64,000 bases of DNA. It comes from VRUE01 sp963817905 (lineage in GTDB: Bacteria; Actinomycetota; Thermoleophilia; Solirubrobacterales; 70-9). Each line of letters opens with the position of its first letter. Within the stretch, counting starts at the first letter, position 1. Under the pieces are notes generated by a model. It made no database searches, was not told the DNA's origin, and worked only from the letters and a program-made list of their open reading frames with translations. The stretch is from assembly GCA_963817905.1 (NCBI GenBank), contig CAWFPS010000003.1, positions 1,488,001 through 1,552,000 on the forward strand. The letters are read 5' to 3'. Both the position numbers and the translations under genes were made by a program. This document shows positions 23,851 through 31,943 of this stretch, in pieces.

Positions 23851-24657
23851 ATGCCCGAGCTTCCGGATCCAGGCAGCGATGAACTCAAAAACCTCGAGTT
23901 CAGCGTGCTCGAGCGGGAGGTCTACCGCCTTCTCTACGAGAATCGCGGCACGCCGCTTACCATTTCCCAGATTCGCCGGAAGCTGAAGGTCGCTTCGGGT
24001 ACTCAAGAGCATCTGAACCGTCGGCTCCGAGAGCTCTACCGGGAGTTCGAGGTGGACCGAAGTCGCGTCGGCAATGCGACGACCTACGAGCTCGTTGGCC
24101 GCTTGCAAGAGTCACGTGCAAGCGGACGCATCAGCAAGGCAGTGCGGGCGTATGTCCTGCGTAACCAGCGGTGCGACCAGTGTGGCCGCACTCCGGGGAA
24201 GCATGGCGTCGTCCTGCACGTCGATCACAAGATCCCACGGCAGTGGGGTGGCACCGATGCGGTCGACAACCTCCAGGCCCTTTGCTCTGAGTGCAACGAG
24301 GGCAAGAAGAATTACTACGCGACACTCGATCAGTTTGCCGCACAAATCAAACAGGCGGTTGGCTACGAGGAACCGCACCGCCGTATCGGCGAGTTGCTCA
24401 AGGCCTTCGAGGGAAAGCCAGTTCGGGGCGACCTGCTGGAGCGGGTGGCATCGGCGAAGCAGTATCAAGAGGACTGGCAGAAGCGACTCCGCGAGCTTCG
24501 CCTCTTGGGCTGGCGGATCAAGTCGAGCCGCCAGACGGAGCAGGGCCGAGTTGTCTCTTACTACGAACTCCAAGAAGCCAAGGCTTGGCCGACGGGGAAC
24601 ATCGCCGCCGAGATCCGCTCCGCGGAACGCGCTCGCCGCAAAGATCGCGGCAGCTAA
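23851..24657 (+). CDS. HNH-family restriction endonuclease
   Basis: A 268-aa protein. Residues 15-85 look like a winged-helix region (TISQIRRKLKVASGTQEHLNRRLRELY). Residues 105-150 form an HNH nuclease with zinc cysteines: CDQCGRTPGKHGVVLHVDHKIP, then QWGGTDAVDNLQALCSECNEGK, giving the His-Asn-His order. The C-terminal third (ELRLLGWRIKSSRQTEQGR) may recognise DNA. Genes of this build next to a C5 methylase and Vsr are type II restriction enzymes. A -10-like TATAGC lies about 15 bp before the ATG. Confidence 0.85.
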   Translation: MPELPDPGSDELKNLEFSVLEREVYRLLYENRGTPLTISQIRRKLKVASGTQEHLNRRLRELYREFEVDRSRVGNATTYELVGRLQESRASGRISKAVRAYVLRNQRCDQCGRTPGKHGVVLHVDHKIPRQWGGTDAVDNLQALCSECNEGKKNYYATLDQFAAQIKQAVGYEEPHRRIGELLKAFEGKPVRGDLLERVASAKQYQEDWQKRLRELRLLGWRIKSSRQTEQGRVVSYYELQEAKAWPTGNIAAEIRSAERARRKDRGS

Positions 24658-24662
24658 AGGTC

Positions 24663-24687
24663 TCAAGCGGCTACTGAACCGGTGAGC
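24663..24687. repeat. Right 25-bp direct repeat flanking the R-M island
   Basis: TCAAGCGGCTACTGAACCGG then TGAGC, matching 22258-22282 at 24 of 25 positions. Read in the proper frame it still spells KRLLNR-stop, the C-terminus of PolX, with nothing of polX upstream. It also contains the stop codon of the membrane-protein gene on the other strand. Confidence 0.88.
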
Positions 24688-25180
24688 TGCGCAGTCCCGG
24701 GGTGCGGACGAGCTGGATCGGCCTGAAGGCAGAGTTGGGGACGACGTAGAACTTGACGCCGTCGCGCTGCTCGATCGCCAGCACCGCTGCCTCGCGCGAG
24801 TGCCAGGCGAGGGAGACGAGCAGGGCGTAGCCGGCGCCGATCGCCGCCACGCCGGGGAAGAAGACGCCAAGTGCCCCGGCCGCGATCGCCGTCAGCGCGA
24901 TCGGCCAGAGGCGGGCGAAGGAGATCCGGGCGGGCGACTCCGGTGGCAGGGAGGTCGCCGTGCGGGCGCCGGCGAGGGCGGCGCGGAGGGTGCTGGCGGC
25001 GCGGGAGGGACGCCCCAGGTAGAAGCCGGCGACGACGGCAATCAGCCACCACGCCGCTGCGACGATCAGGGTCGTGCCGTCGGCGTCGCGGTTGGTGGTG
25101 ACCGCCGTGATCGCGGCCAGGGCCGTCGCCTCGGCGCCGGTCAGCAGCACGGTAACGCGGAGCAGGTCGGTGAAGAGCAC
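24671..25180 (-). CDS. Four-helix hypothetical membrane protein
   Basis: A 169-aa protein with about four membrane segments (near residues 7-28, 39-57, 90-108 and 110-125) and a short C-terminal soluble part, DGVKFYVVPNSAFRPIQLVR. I do not recognise the family. GTG start at 25180 is 3 bp beyond the otsB stop, so translation is probably coupled to otsB. The stop codon falls in the right direct repeat of the R-M island. Confidence 0.7.
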   Translation of the reverse strand: MLFTDLLRVTVLLTGAEATALAAITAVTTNRDADGTTLIVAAAWWLIAVVAGFYLGRPSRAASTLRAALAGARTATSLPPESPARISFARLWPIALTAIAAGALGVFFPGVAAIGAGYALLVSLAWHSREAAVLAIEQRDGVKFYVVPNSAFRPIQLVRTPGLRSSPVQ

Positions 25181-25183
25181 GGC

Positions 25184-26005
25184 CTAGGCCGCCAGCTCCG
25201 CCAGCAGGGCCAGCCACCCCTCCGGCCCGTCGACGGCGACATCGCACTCCTCGGCCAGCTCGGGTGGCGCCTCGGATGAGATCACGCCGACGCAGAGCGC
25301 TGTCTCCAGCCGCCCCTCCTCGCGCAGCTCGCGCAGGCGGCGGCAGGCGTCGAGGTCGGTGCGGTCATCGCCGGCGTAGACGGCGGCGTCGATCTTCGTG
25401 CCGGCCAGCAGCGCCGCCACGGCGGAGTCCTTGCCACCGCCGCCGAGCGGGCGCAGCTCCAGCACCTTGCGCCCCCAGCGCGGTTCCAGTTTCGCCCGCC
25501 CGGCCTCGGCGGCCAGCTCCCGAGCCCGCGCCTCGGCCGCTCGCTCGTCCTCGGCGCCGCGCCAGTGCAGCGTCTGGATCGGTCCCTTGTCCTCGCGCCG
25601 CAGGCCGCTCGCGGCCAGCACCGTCGGGTCGAGACCGTCGAGGAACTCGGCCGCCGCGCCCTCGTCGCCCGCCACCGCGGGGTCCAGCTGGGGCTCCTCC
25701 TCGCCGGGCAGGAGTAGCTCCAGGCCGTGGTTTCCGGCGTAGGCGATTCCCTCGACGCCGACCAGGCCCCGCGCCTCCAGCGCCCGGCGGCCGGAGATGC
25801 AGCCGACCAGCCCGAAGCGCCCGCTCAGCTCCGCCAGCAGCTCGCTCGCCCGGGCCGGCACCGCGGTCTGCTCGGGCCGCTCGACGATCGGGGCCAGGGT
25901 GCCGTCGACGTCGGTGAGGATCGCCGTGCGGCTCGGGTCGGCCCGCAACGCTTCCAGCGGCGCGTTTACCCTGCCGCCGTCCCCTGGCTTGTTCGCGGAA
26001 GGCAC
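25184..26005 (-). CDS. otsB: Trehalose-6-phosphate phosphatase
   Basis: A 273-aa HAD-superfamily phosphatase. Seen: motif I DVDGTLAPI, motif II SGR in GCISGRRALE, GNHGLEL, GGGKDSAVAALL (motif III Lys) and YAGDDRTDLDA (motif IV). It removes phosphate from trehalose-6-phosphate in the OtsAB pathway of compatible-solute synthesis; no otsA lies in the window. The start is uncertain: GTG 26005 is used because ATG 26062 would overlap the divergent TauE gene by 37 bp. Followed after 3 bp by a membrane-protein gene. Confidence 0.9.
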   Translation of the reverse strand: MPSANKPGDGGRVNAPLEALRADPSRTAILTDVDGTLAPIVERPEQTAVPARASELLAELSGRFGLVGCISGRRALEARGLVGVEGIAYAGNHGLELLLPGEEEPQLDPAVAGDEGAAAEFLDGLDPTVLAASGLRREDKGPIQTLHWRGAEDERAAEARARELAAEAGRAKLEPRWGRKVLELRPLGGGGKDSAVAALLAGTKIDAAVYAGDDRTDLDACRRLRELREEGRLETALCVGVISSEAPPELAEECDVAVDGPEGWLALLAELAA

Positions 26006-26025
26006 GGGTCTAGTATCGCGGCACG

Positions 26026-26409
26026 ATGAGTCCGGACTTGGCGACGCCCTCTCGCCGCACACTCAAGCTGGCCGCGATCGGCACCCTGGCCGGCCTCTTC
26101 AGCGGCATCTTCGGCGTCGGCGGCGGCACCGTCATCGTCCCGCTGCTGATCCTCTGGTTCGGCTACGGCGAGCGCCTCGCCACCGGCACCAGCCTCGCCG
26201 CGATCGTCCTCATCGGACTGCTCGGCGTGATCGCCCAGGGCGGCCTCTACGGCAACGTCCACCTGCTCACCGGCCTGCTGCTGACGATCCCCGCCGTGCT
26301 CGGCGTCGTCGCCGGGACCGCGATCCAGCAGCGCATCTCCCAGCGCGCGGTGTCGCTGCTCTTCGCCGGGCTGCTCTTCGCCGTCGCGATCGAGCTGATC
26401 GTCCGGTGA
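26026..26409 (+). CDS. TauE/SafE half-transporter, first half
   Basis: A 127-aa membrane protein with four helices. LFSGIFGVGGGTVIVPLLIL followed by GTSLAAIVLIGLLGV is the TauE/SafE repeat motif. Normal family members are about 250 aa with two such repeats in one chain and export sulfite or organosulfur anions. Here the two repeats are separate polypeptides: this stop overlaps the start of the second gene by GTGA. Both halves have intact motifs, so this looks like a genuine split rather than decay. Substrate not known. Confidence 0.85.
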   Translation: MSPDLATPSRRTLKLAAIGTLAGLFSGIFGVGGGTVIVPLLILWFGYGERLATGTSLAAIVLIGLLGVIAQGGLYGNVHLLTGLLLTIPAVLGVVAGTAIQQRISQRAVSLLFAGLLFAVAIELIVR

Positions 26410-26777
26410 ACGAGCTCGCGGCGATCCTGATTGCCCTGGCCGGTGGCCTCGCCGGCGGCCTGGTCGGCGTCGGCGGTGGCGTCCTCTTCGTCCCGGCGCT
26501 GACGATCTTCCTCGGCCTCAGCCAGGTCGAGGGCGAGTCGACCTCGCTGCTGATGATCGTCATCGTCGCCCTCGCTGGCGCCTACCGCCAGAACGCCTAC
26601 GGCAACGTCAACGTCCGCGACGCGCTGGTGATCGGCGTGCTCTCCCCGCTCGGCGTCCTGATCGGCGTCGCCGTCTCCAACGAGGTTCCAACCCGCGTCC
26701 TCGAACTCTCCTTCGCCGCCCTCGTCCTCTTCTTCGCCTACACCCTCCTCCGCCGCGCCCTCGCCCCAACCCCCTGA
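26406..26777 (+). CDS. TauE/SafE half-transporter, second half
   Basis: A 123-aa four-helix protein beginning GTG (VNELAAILIALAGGLAGGLV). It carries GVGGGVLFVPALTIFLGLS and ESTSLLMIVIVALAGAYRQ, aligning with the same elements in the preceding half, which shows they are duplicated repeats. It would need to form a heterodimer with that protein to give the eight-helix family fold. Translational coupling by the GTGA overlap suits equal stoichiometry. Confidence 0.85.
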   Translation: MNELAAILIALAGGLAGGLVGVGGGVLFVPALTIFLGLSQVEGESTSLLMIVIVALAGAYRQNAYGNVNVRDALVIGVLSPLGVLIGVAVSNEVPTRVLELSFAALVLFFAYTLLRRALAPTP

Positions 26778-26800
26778 GGGGCATCGGTAACCTCAGCCGG

Positions 26801-27664
26801 GTGGAATCGCTCCGCTGGGAAGGCGAGATGCCGCAGCTGCGCAGGCCGATTCTGGTCTGCTCGTTTCGGGGTTGGAACGACGCGGCGGCGGCCGCCTCGA
26901 CCGCTCTGAGCGCCGTTGGCGACGCCTTCGACTCGGAGCAGATCGCCGAGGTCGACGCCGAGGACTACTTCGACTTTCAGGCGACCCGGCCGACGATCGT
27001 CCTCACCGAGGGCCAGGCACGGCGGATCGACTGGCCGCAGAACAACCTGATCGCGGTGCGTATCCCGGCCGCCGAGCGCGACCTCGTCCTGCTCGACGGG
27101 ACCGAGCCGAACCTGCGCTGGCGCACCTTCTCGGAGACGATCGCCACCGCCGCCGACGCGCTCGGGGTGGAGATGGTGATCACTCTCGGCGCCCTCGTCG
27201 CCGAGGTCTCCCACACCCTGCCGGTGCCGATCACCGGCCTCGCCTCCGACGAGACGCTTGTCGAGGAGCTCGAGCTGCAGCGCTCCAACTACGAGGGGCC
27301 GACCGGGATCGTCGGCGTCGTCCACGACTGCTGCCGCCAGGTCGGGATGAGCTCCGCCTCGCTCTGGGCCGCCGTCCCCCACTACATCGCCGCCGTCCCC
27401 AACCCGAAGGCGGCCCTGGCCCTGCTGCGCCGGCTCAAGGGCCTCACCGGCATCGCCGTCGACGCCACCGAGCTGGAGGAGGAAACGACCAGCTACGAAG
27501 AGCAGATCGACCGCGCGATCGCCGCCAATCCCGAGATAGAGGAACTGGTCGACCGCATCGAGGCCGAGCAAACCGAGCAGCTCGACGGCCCCGAAGACCT
27601 ACCGTCGGCGGACTCGATCGCCCGCGACTTCCAGCAGTTCCTGCGCCAGCAGGGCGAGCAGTAG
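26801..27664 (+). CDS. PAC2-family protein
   Basis: A 287-aa protein of the PAC2 (proteasome assembly chaperone 2) family, widespread in actinobacteria. Start GTG 26801 gives VESLRWEGEMPQLRRPILVC, followed by SFRGWNDAAAAASTAL, PQNNLIAVRIPAAERDLVLL, MVITLGALVAEVSHT and the C-terminal coiled, acidic helix ETTSYEEQIDRAIAANPEIEELV. The family is linked to proteasome or protein quality control in actinobacteria; no proteasome gene is in this window. It ends 1 bp before the convergent helicase gene's stop. Confidence 0.88.
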   Translation: MESLRWEGEMPQLRRPILVCSFRGWNDAAAAASTALSAVGDAFDSEQIAEVDAEDYFDFQATRPTIVLTEGQARRIDWPQNNLIAVRIPAAERDLVLLDGTEPNLRWRTFSETIATAADALGVEMVITLGALVAEVSHTLPVPITGLASDETLVEELELQRSNYEGPTGIVGVVHDCCRQVGMSSASLWAAVPHYIAAVPNPKAALALLRRLKGLTGIAVDATELEEETTSYEEQIDRAIAANPEIEELVDRIEAEQTEQLDGPEDLPSADSIARDFQQFLRQQGEQ

Positions 27665-27665
27665 C

Positions 27666-30488
27666 TCAGCTCTCGGCCGCTGGGCAGATCAGCCGGTAGT
27701 CGCACCACGAGCAGGTGGCGGGCGAGGGCCGCGGCTCGAAGTCCTGTCCCAGCACCCCCTCGCCGACCTCCAGCACCGTGCGCTCGACCCGCTCGGCGTC
27801 GTCGGGCTTGGTCGGTGCCGCCACCTTCTCGGCGTCGAGCACGTAGTAGTAGCTGCCGCTGCTCGCCTCCAGGCTCCAGGCCTCGCGGGCGGCGAGCCGG
27901 TAGAGCGCCAGCTGCAGGTCGTTCTCCAGCTGTTCCTCGCTGCGGCGCTCGCCGGTCTTGTAGTCGATCAGCTCGTGGCTGCCGTCAGGCAGGCGGTCGA
28001 CCCGGTCGACCCGGCCGCGCACCTGGTGCTCGCCGATCCGGATGTCGAACTTCCGCTCCAACCAGACAGGCTCCCCCTCGGACTCCTGCTCGCGTTCCCA
28101 GTAGAGCCGCATCGCGTTGCGGGCGCGGTCGCGGAACTGCAGCTCGTCGTCGCTGGTCCCGAACCCGGAGCGCCGCCAGCCCGCCTCGAAGAGGTCGATC
28201 AGGCGCTCGACCCCGCCCTCGCCGTCCCCGTCCTCCTTGTGGAAGCGCTCCAGCACGTTGTGGACGAGGATGCCGAAGCGCTGGTTAATCGTCGGCTCCT
28301 GGGGGATGCCGAAGACGCGGCGGAACTTGTACTTGAGCGGGCAGGTCAGGTAGAGGTCGAGGTCGGAGGCCGAGAGGCTGAGGGCGCCGTCGCCGCGGCG
28401 CGGCAGGAAGGCTTCCAGCGAGGGCTCGTGGCGAGCGGCGATCAGCGAGCGGCGGCCGTCGCGCTCGCGCTCGGAGTCGAGCAGGTAGGAATCGAGCGGG
28501 GAGGCGTCGAGCTCGGCCTGCTGCTCGGGCGTCGCCACCTGGCGCAGCAGGCCGTTGACCGCCTCGACCGCCTCCGCCGTCGCCTCCTCGCCCGGCCGCT
28601 GCGCCAGGGCCGCCAGCTTCAGCAGCTCGAGGTGGCGGGCGATCGCCCGGTTGACGTCAACGACGGTGTCCAGGCGCGGCTCCGAGAGCTCCCGCCCGGC
28701 CCGCCAGGACGCCTCGAGGACCTCCTCGCGCAGCTTGCGGTAGGTCGCGTGCAGCCCCTCGGCCGGCCCGAACAGCTCCTCCTCCTGGCGCTCCTCCTCC
28801 ACGCCAACTCCAATCTGTGCGCTGGGCGTATCGAAAGGATTTCGCGCCTCGCTCTCCCCGGCGATCCGGGAGATGACGAGGGTTGCGCGAGCCTGCGCCG
28901 TCGTGGGCTCGCTGCCGAGCACGAATACGTGTTCGAACTCCGTGCCCTTGGCCGTCGCCAGCTTCAGCCCCACCACCGTCCCCGGCGAGTGCGGCTCCTC
29001 TCCCGCGGCGGGCTCGACCCCGGCCTCGGCGACGGCGCTGAGGTAGCGCACGAAGTCCCTGGTCGACCCGTGCGGCTCCCGCCGCGCCCAAGCGGCGGCC
29101 AGCTCAGCCAGCCGCGAGAGTCCGAGCAGCCGCTCCGCCACCTCCGGCTCGGCAGCGAAGAGCCGCTGCCGGCGCAGCCCGACCCGCTCGATCAGCCGCC
29201 GCACGAAGACGTCGGCGCGCCTTTCCTCCATCGCCGCCGAGGCTTCGCCGTAGAGCTTCAGGAAGGCCTGGATCCGCTCCCGCCCCTCCGGCGGGATCTG
29301 GGGGCTTTCCAGTGCCGCCTCGCAGGCCGAGACCATGTCGACCTTGCGCCGCCGCGCGATCGTCGTCAGCCGCGCCAGGTCCGCCGCCCGCAACTCGACC
29401 GGCGGACGGGTCAAGGCCCTCGCGGCCGCGGGCGAGTCTTCAGGGTCCGCCAGCACCCGCAGCCAGGCGATCGCATCGCGCACCTCCGGCCGCTGAAACA
29501 GTGCCGCCGGTCCGGCGAGGTGAAACGGAACGCCCCGCTCGTCCATCGCCCCAGCCACCGCACCCCCCTGCGCAGCCGGGTCCTCCACCAGTACACAGAT
29601 AGACGCCGGCGACGCCCCCTCGACCAGCAGGTGCTCAACCTCCCGCGCCACAGCCTGCGCCTCCGCCCGCTGGTTGGAACAGCGCCAGCGCCGAACCTCA
29701 GGCTCCCGCTGCCGACCCGTCAGCTCGACTCTCTCAACCGCCGGGCCCAAGGCGGCCAACCCCCCCTCTTCCCTGACCTCGACCGCGTAGACATGGTTCG
29801 GGTTCTCGTCCGCGAGCTTGGAGAGGATCGAGCGTTGCGCCGCCGTCGCGTCCTCGTACTCGTCGACCATCAGGTGGACGAAGCGGGACGCGATCTCGGC
29901 CCGTATGTCTGAGCGCTCCTCCAACAGCTTGCCCAGCGCCAGGAAGATGTCGGCGCGGTCGAGGCTGCCGCGCTCGGCCAGGATCCGGTCGTGGGCCGCG
30001 CAGAACTCGGCCAGTTCCGGCTCGGGCGGATCGGTGCCGGCCTTCAGCGCGTCGATCTGCTCCAGCAGGCGGGCGAGCAGGCCGGCCGGGTTGCCGCGGA
30101 TCTGCTGGTTGCGCAGCGGCAGCTCGTCGAGCCGGTCGATCAGGATCGCCAGCCGCTCGGCCGGTCCGAGCACGTCGAAGAAGGGGTCGAGCCCGGCGGC
30201 GGTCGAGTGCTCGCGCAGCAGGCGTTCGGCGATCGCTCCCCAGGTCCCGATCCACAGCTCCTCGTAGGGCCCGGTGAGCAGCCCCTCGACCCGCCCCCGC
30301 AGCCCCTCTGCCGTCGCCTGGTTCGAGCAGGCGAGCAGCACCGACTCGGTGGCGACCCCGTCGCTCGCCAGCCGTGCGAAGCGCCGCGCCAGCGCCTCGC
30401 TCTTCCCGCTACCGGGGGCGCCGAAGAGCAGCAGCGGTCCCCCGTCATGGTCGACGGCGCGCTGCTGGGCCTCGGCGAGGGCGAGCAT
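27666..30488 (-). CDS. UvrD-like helicase with RecB-type Fe-S nuclease domain
   Basis: A 940-aa single-chain helicase-nuclease. Walker A LLLFGAPGSGKSEALA at residues 20-35, Walker B VDEYEDATAAQ near residue 205, then degenerate UvrD/Rep motifs (VVGLKLATAKGTEFEHVFVL). The C-terminal PD-(D/E)XK nuclease has CPLKYKFRRVFG, VDRVDRLPDGSHELIDYKTG and CSWCDYRLICP; the spaced four cysteines match the Fe-S staple of AddB/AdnB-type nucleases. It probably processes double-strand breaks for recombination; other subunits are not in the window. Confidence 0.88.
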   Translation of the reverse strand: MLALAEAQQRAVDHDGGPLLLFGAPGSGKSEALARRFARLASDGVATESVLLACSNQATAEGLRGRVEGLLTGPYEELWIGTWGAIAERLLREHSTAAGLDPFFDVLGPAERLAILIDRLDELPLRNQQIRGNPAGLLARLLEQIDALKAGTDPPEPELAEFCAAHDRILAERGSLDRADIFLALGKLLEERSDIRAEIASRFVHLMVDEYEDATAAQRSILSKLADENPNHVYAVEVREEGGLAALGPAVERVELTGRQREPEVRRWRCSNQRAEAQAVAREVEHLLVEGASPASICVLVEDPAAQGGAVAGAMDERGVPFHLAGPAALFQRPEVRDAIAWLRVLADPEDSPAAARALTRPPVELRAADLARLTTIARRRKVDMVSACEAALESPQIPPEGRERIQAFLKLYGEASAAMEERRADVFVRRLIERVGLRRQRLFAAEPEVAERLLGLSRLAELAAAWARREPHGSTRDFVRYLSAVAEAGVEPAAGEEPHSPGTVVGLKLATAKGTEFEHVFVLGSEPTTAQARATLVISRIAGESEARNPFDTPSAQIGVGVEEERQEEELFGPAEGLHATYRKLREEVLEASWRAGRELSEPRLDTVVDVNRAIARHLELLKLAALAQRPGEEATAEAVEAVNGLLRQVATPEQQAELDASPLDSYLLDSERERDGRRSLIAARHEPSLEAFLPRRGDGALSLSASDLDLYLTCPLKYKFRRVFGIPQEPTINQRFGILVHNVLERFHKEDGDGEGGVERLIDLFEAGWRRSGFGTSDDELQFRDRARNAMRLYWEREQESEGEPVWLERKFDIRIGEHQVRGRVDRVDRLPDGSHELIDYKTGERRSEEQLENDLQLALYRLAAREAWSLEASSGSYYYVLDAEKVAAPTKPDDAERVERTVLEVGEGVLGQDFEPRPSPATCSWCDYRLICPAAES

Positions 30489-30522
30489 GGTTCAACGCTA
30501 GCGAGTGGACGGCCTCCATAGG

Positions 30523-31347
30523 ATGGCTTGCATCGACGTTTTTTCCGCAGACTGGCTGGGAATCTGCCGCCGCGCCGTGGCCGCGCAGCGCCAGATCTTC
30601 GAGGAGGTGCGCGGGATCGAGGCGCGCACCGCCTACGAGGGGGTCGGCGAGGGCGGCGACCGCACCCTGGTCATCGACCGCCGCTGCGAGGACGTCGTCT
30701 TCGCCGAGCTCGAGCGGCTGGCGGCCGAGGGCGCCTCCTTCCTCGCCGTCTCCGAGGAGCGCGGCGAGGTCTGCTTCGGCGACGGCGGCCCGGCGCGAGT
30801 GGTGATCGATCCGATCGACGGCTCGCTCAACGCCCGCCGCACCCTGCCGGCCCACAGCCTCAGCATCGCCGTCGCCGCCGCCGACTCGATGGACGCGGTC
30901 GAGTTCGGCTACGTCTATGACTTCGGTGCCGGCGAGGAGTTCGCCGCCACTCGCGGCGAGGGCGCGACCCTCGACGGCGAGAGGATCGGGGTCGGCGGGG
31001 ATGGCGAAAAGCTCGAGCTGCTCGGGCTCGAGGCCGCCGAGCCAGAGCCCGCGGCGCGGGCGCTGGAGGCCCTCGACGGGCTCGTCTACCGGGTCCGCGT
31101 CGTCGGCTCGATCGCGATCACCGCCGCCTACGTCGCCGCCGGGCGCTTCGACGCGATGACCAGCCTGCGTCCCTGCCGCTCGGTCGACGCCGCCGCCGCC
31201 CAGCTGATCGTCCGCGAGGCGGGCGGAGAGGTCGCCTTCGGCGAGGGCTCGCTCGCGGCGGCGCCGCTCGGGCTGGACGCCCGCTACACGATCGCCGCCG
31301 CGGCCGGGGAGCAGGGCCTGGCGATCGCCCGTTCGGCGCAGCGCTGA
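30523..31347 (+). CDS. Inositol monophosphatase-family phosphatase
   Basis: A 274-aa protein of the Mg-dependent, Li-sensitive phosphatase superfamily. The metal-binding motifs are VSEERGE (Glu), VIDPIDGSLNA (DPIDGS) and SVDAAAAQLIVREAGGEV near the end. Members hydrolyse myo-inositol-1-phosphate, fructose-1,6-bisphosphate or PAP; the second metal motif has lost some of the usual residues (RSVDAAAA rather than WDxAAG), so activity is less certain. ATG 30523 is used; GTG 30505 is the alternative. Divergent from the helicase gene. Confidence 0.8.
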   Translation: MACIDVFSADWLGICRRAVAAQRQIFEEVRGIEARTAYEGVGEGGDRTLVIDRRCEDVVFAELERLAAEGASFLAVSEERGEVCFGDGGPARVVIDPIDGSLNARRTLPAHSLSIAVAAADSMDAVEFGYVYDFGAGEEFAATRGEGATLDGERIGVGGDGEKLELLGLEAAEPEPAARALEALDGLVYRVRVVGSIAITAAYVAAGRFDAMTSLRPCRSVDAAAAQLIVREAGGEVAFGEGSLAAAPLGLDARYTIAAAAGEQGLAIARSAQR

Positions 31348-31399
31348 GCGGGCACCGGGGGCTTTCAACCGGGACGCGGCCGTAACTCCCGGCCGCGGC

Positions 31400-31427
31400 T
31401 TGTGTAAGAACGTATGTTCGCTACACT
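31400..31427 (+). promoter_or_regulatory. Promoter with LexA-type SOS box in the spacer
   Basis: TTGTGT (31400-31405) and TACACT (31422-31427) are -35 and -10 hexamers spaced 16 bp. Between them GAACGTATGTTC (31408-31419) is a perfect GAAC-N4-GTTC palindrome, the LexA box of Gram-positive and actinobacterial SOS genes; it has a flanking G 3' but AA 5'. Placed between the hexamers, bound LexA would block polymerase. The start codon of the controlled gene is 53 bp downstream of the -10. Confidence 0.7.
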
Positions 31428-31480
31428 CGCGAACGCCCCCCCAAGCCGCAAACCCGCATACGAAGGGATTCCCACCCACC

Positions 31481-31891
31481 ATGGCAAGCACCAACGGCAG
31501 CAAAAGCTCCACCACCACTTCCAAAGCCAAATCCACCGCCCCCGAGAAGAGCCAGACCCGCACTGTCGCCGAGACCGCCGTCGACATTCCCGTCGGCGCC
31601 GTGCTCACGGTCACCGACCGGGTCAGCGAGCTGGTCGAGCCGTTCACCGGCCGCAGCGCCGCCGAAAAACAGCTCAAGTCCTATCGCGCTGAGGTGCGCC
31701 GCCGGGTCAAGCGCACCGAGCGCCGCGGCACCACCGCCCGCAAGCGTGCCACCACCGAGGCCCGCAAGACCCGCAACAAGGTCGAGCGGGAAGCGCGCAA
31801 GCGCCGGCGCACGGTCGAGACCACGATCAAGCGCAACCGCACCGAGCTCGAGGAGCGGGTGCGGCAGGCGGTCGATCTCCTCCCCGTCTGA
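31481..31891 (+). CDS. Small highly basic helical protein, probably SOS-controlled
   Basis: A 136-aa protein. Residues 1-30 are a Ser/Thr/Lys tail (MASTNGSKSSTTTSKAKS), 31-65 a helix with a hydrophobic face (VAETAVDIPVGAVLTVTDRV), and 66-130 an Arg/Lys-rich alpha-helical coiled segment (RRRVKRTERRGTTARKRATT). No cysteine, no signal peptide. The composition resembles histone-like nucleic-acid-binding proteins, but I do not recognise a family. A LexA-type box in its promoter suggests it is made after DNA damage and may bind DNA or ribosomes. ATG 31481 follows GAAGGGA at 13 bp. Confidence 0.7.
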   Translation: MASTNGSKSSTTTSKAKSTAPEKSQTRTVAETAVDIPVGAVLTVTDRVSELVEPFTGRSAAEKQLKSYRAEVRRRVKRTERRGTTARKRATTEARKTRNKVEREARKRRRTVETTIKRNRTELEERVRQAVDLLPV

Positions 31892-31943
31892 GGCCGTCTG
31901 ACCGGCGCATATCTGCGTCCTTGATCTGCTTGGTCAGTCACCC

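Larger units (their letters stand above)
22283..24662. mobile_element. Restriction-modification/Vsr island inserted at the polX 3' end
   Basis: The 2.38 kb between two 25-bp direct repeats carries only vsr, a C5 methyltransferase gene and an HNH endonuclease gene. Base composition is lower in G+C than the flanks. Removing the island and one repeat restores a convergent arrangement in which polX and the membrane gene (stop at 24671-24673, inside the right repeat) overlap at their 3' ends. No transposase or integrase is present. Insertion with long target duplication is known for R-M gene complexes (established, work on R-M mobility). Confidence 0.75.
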
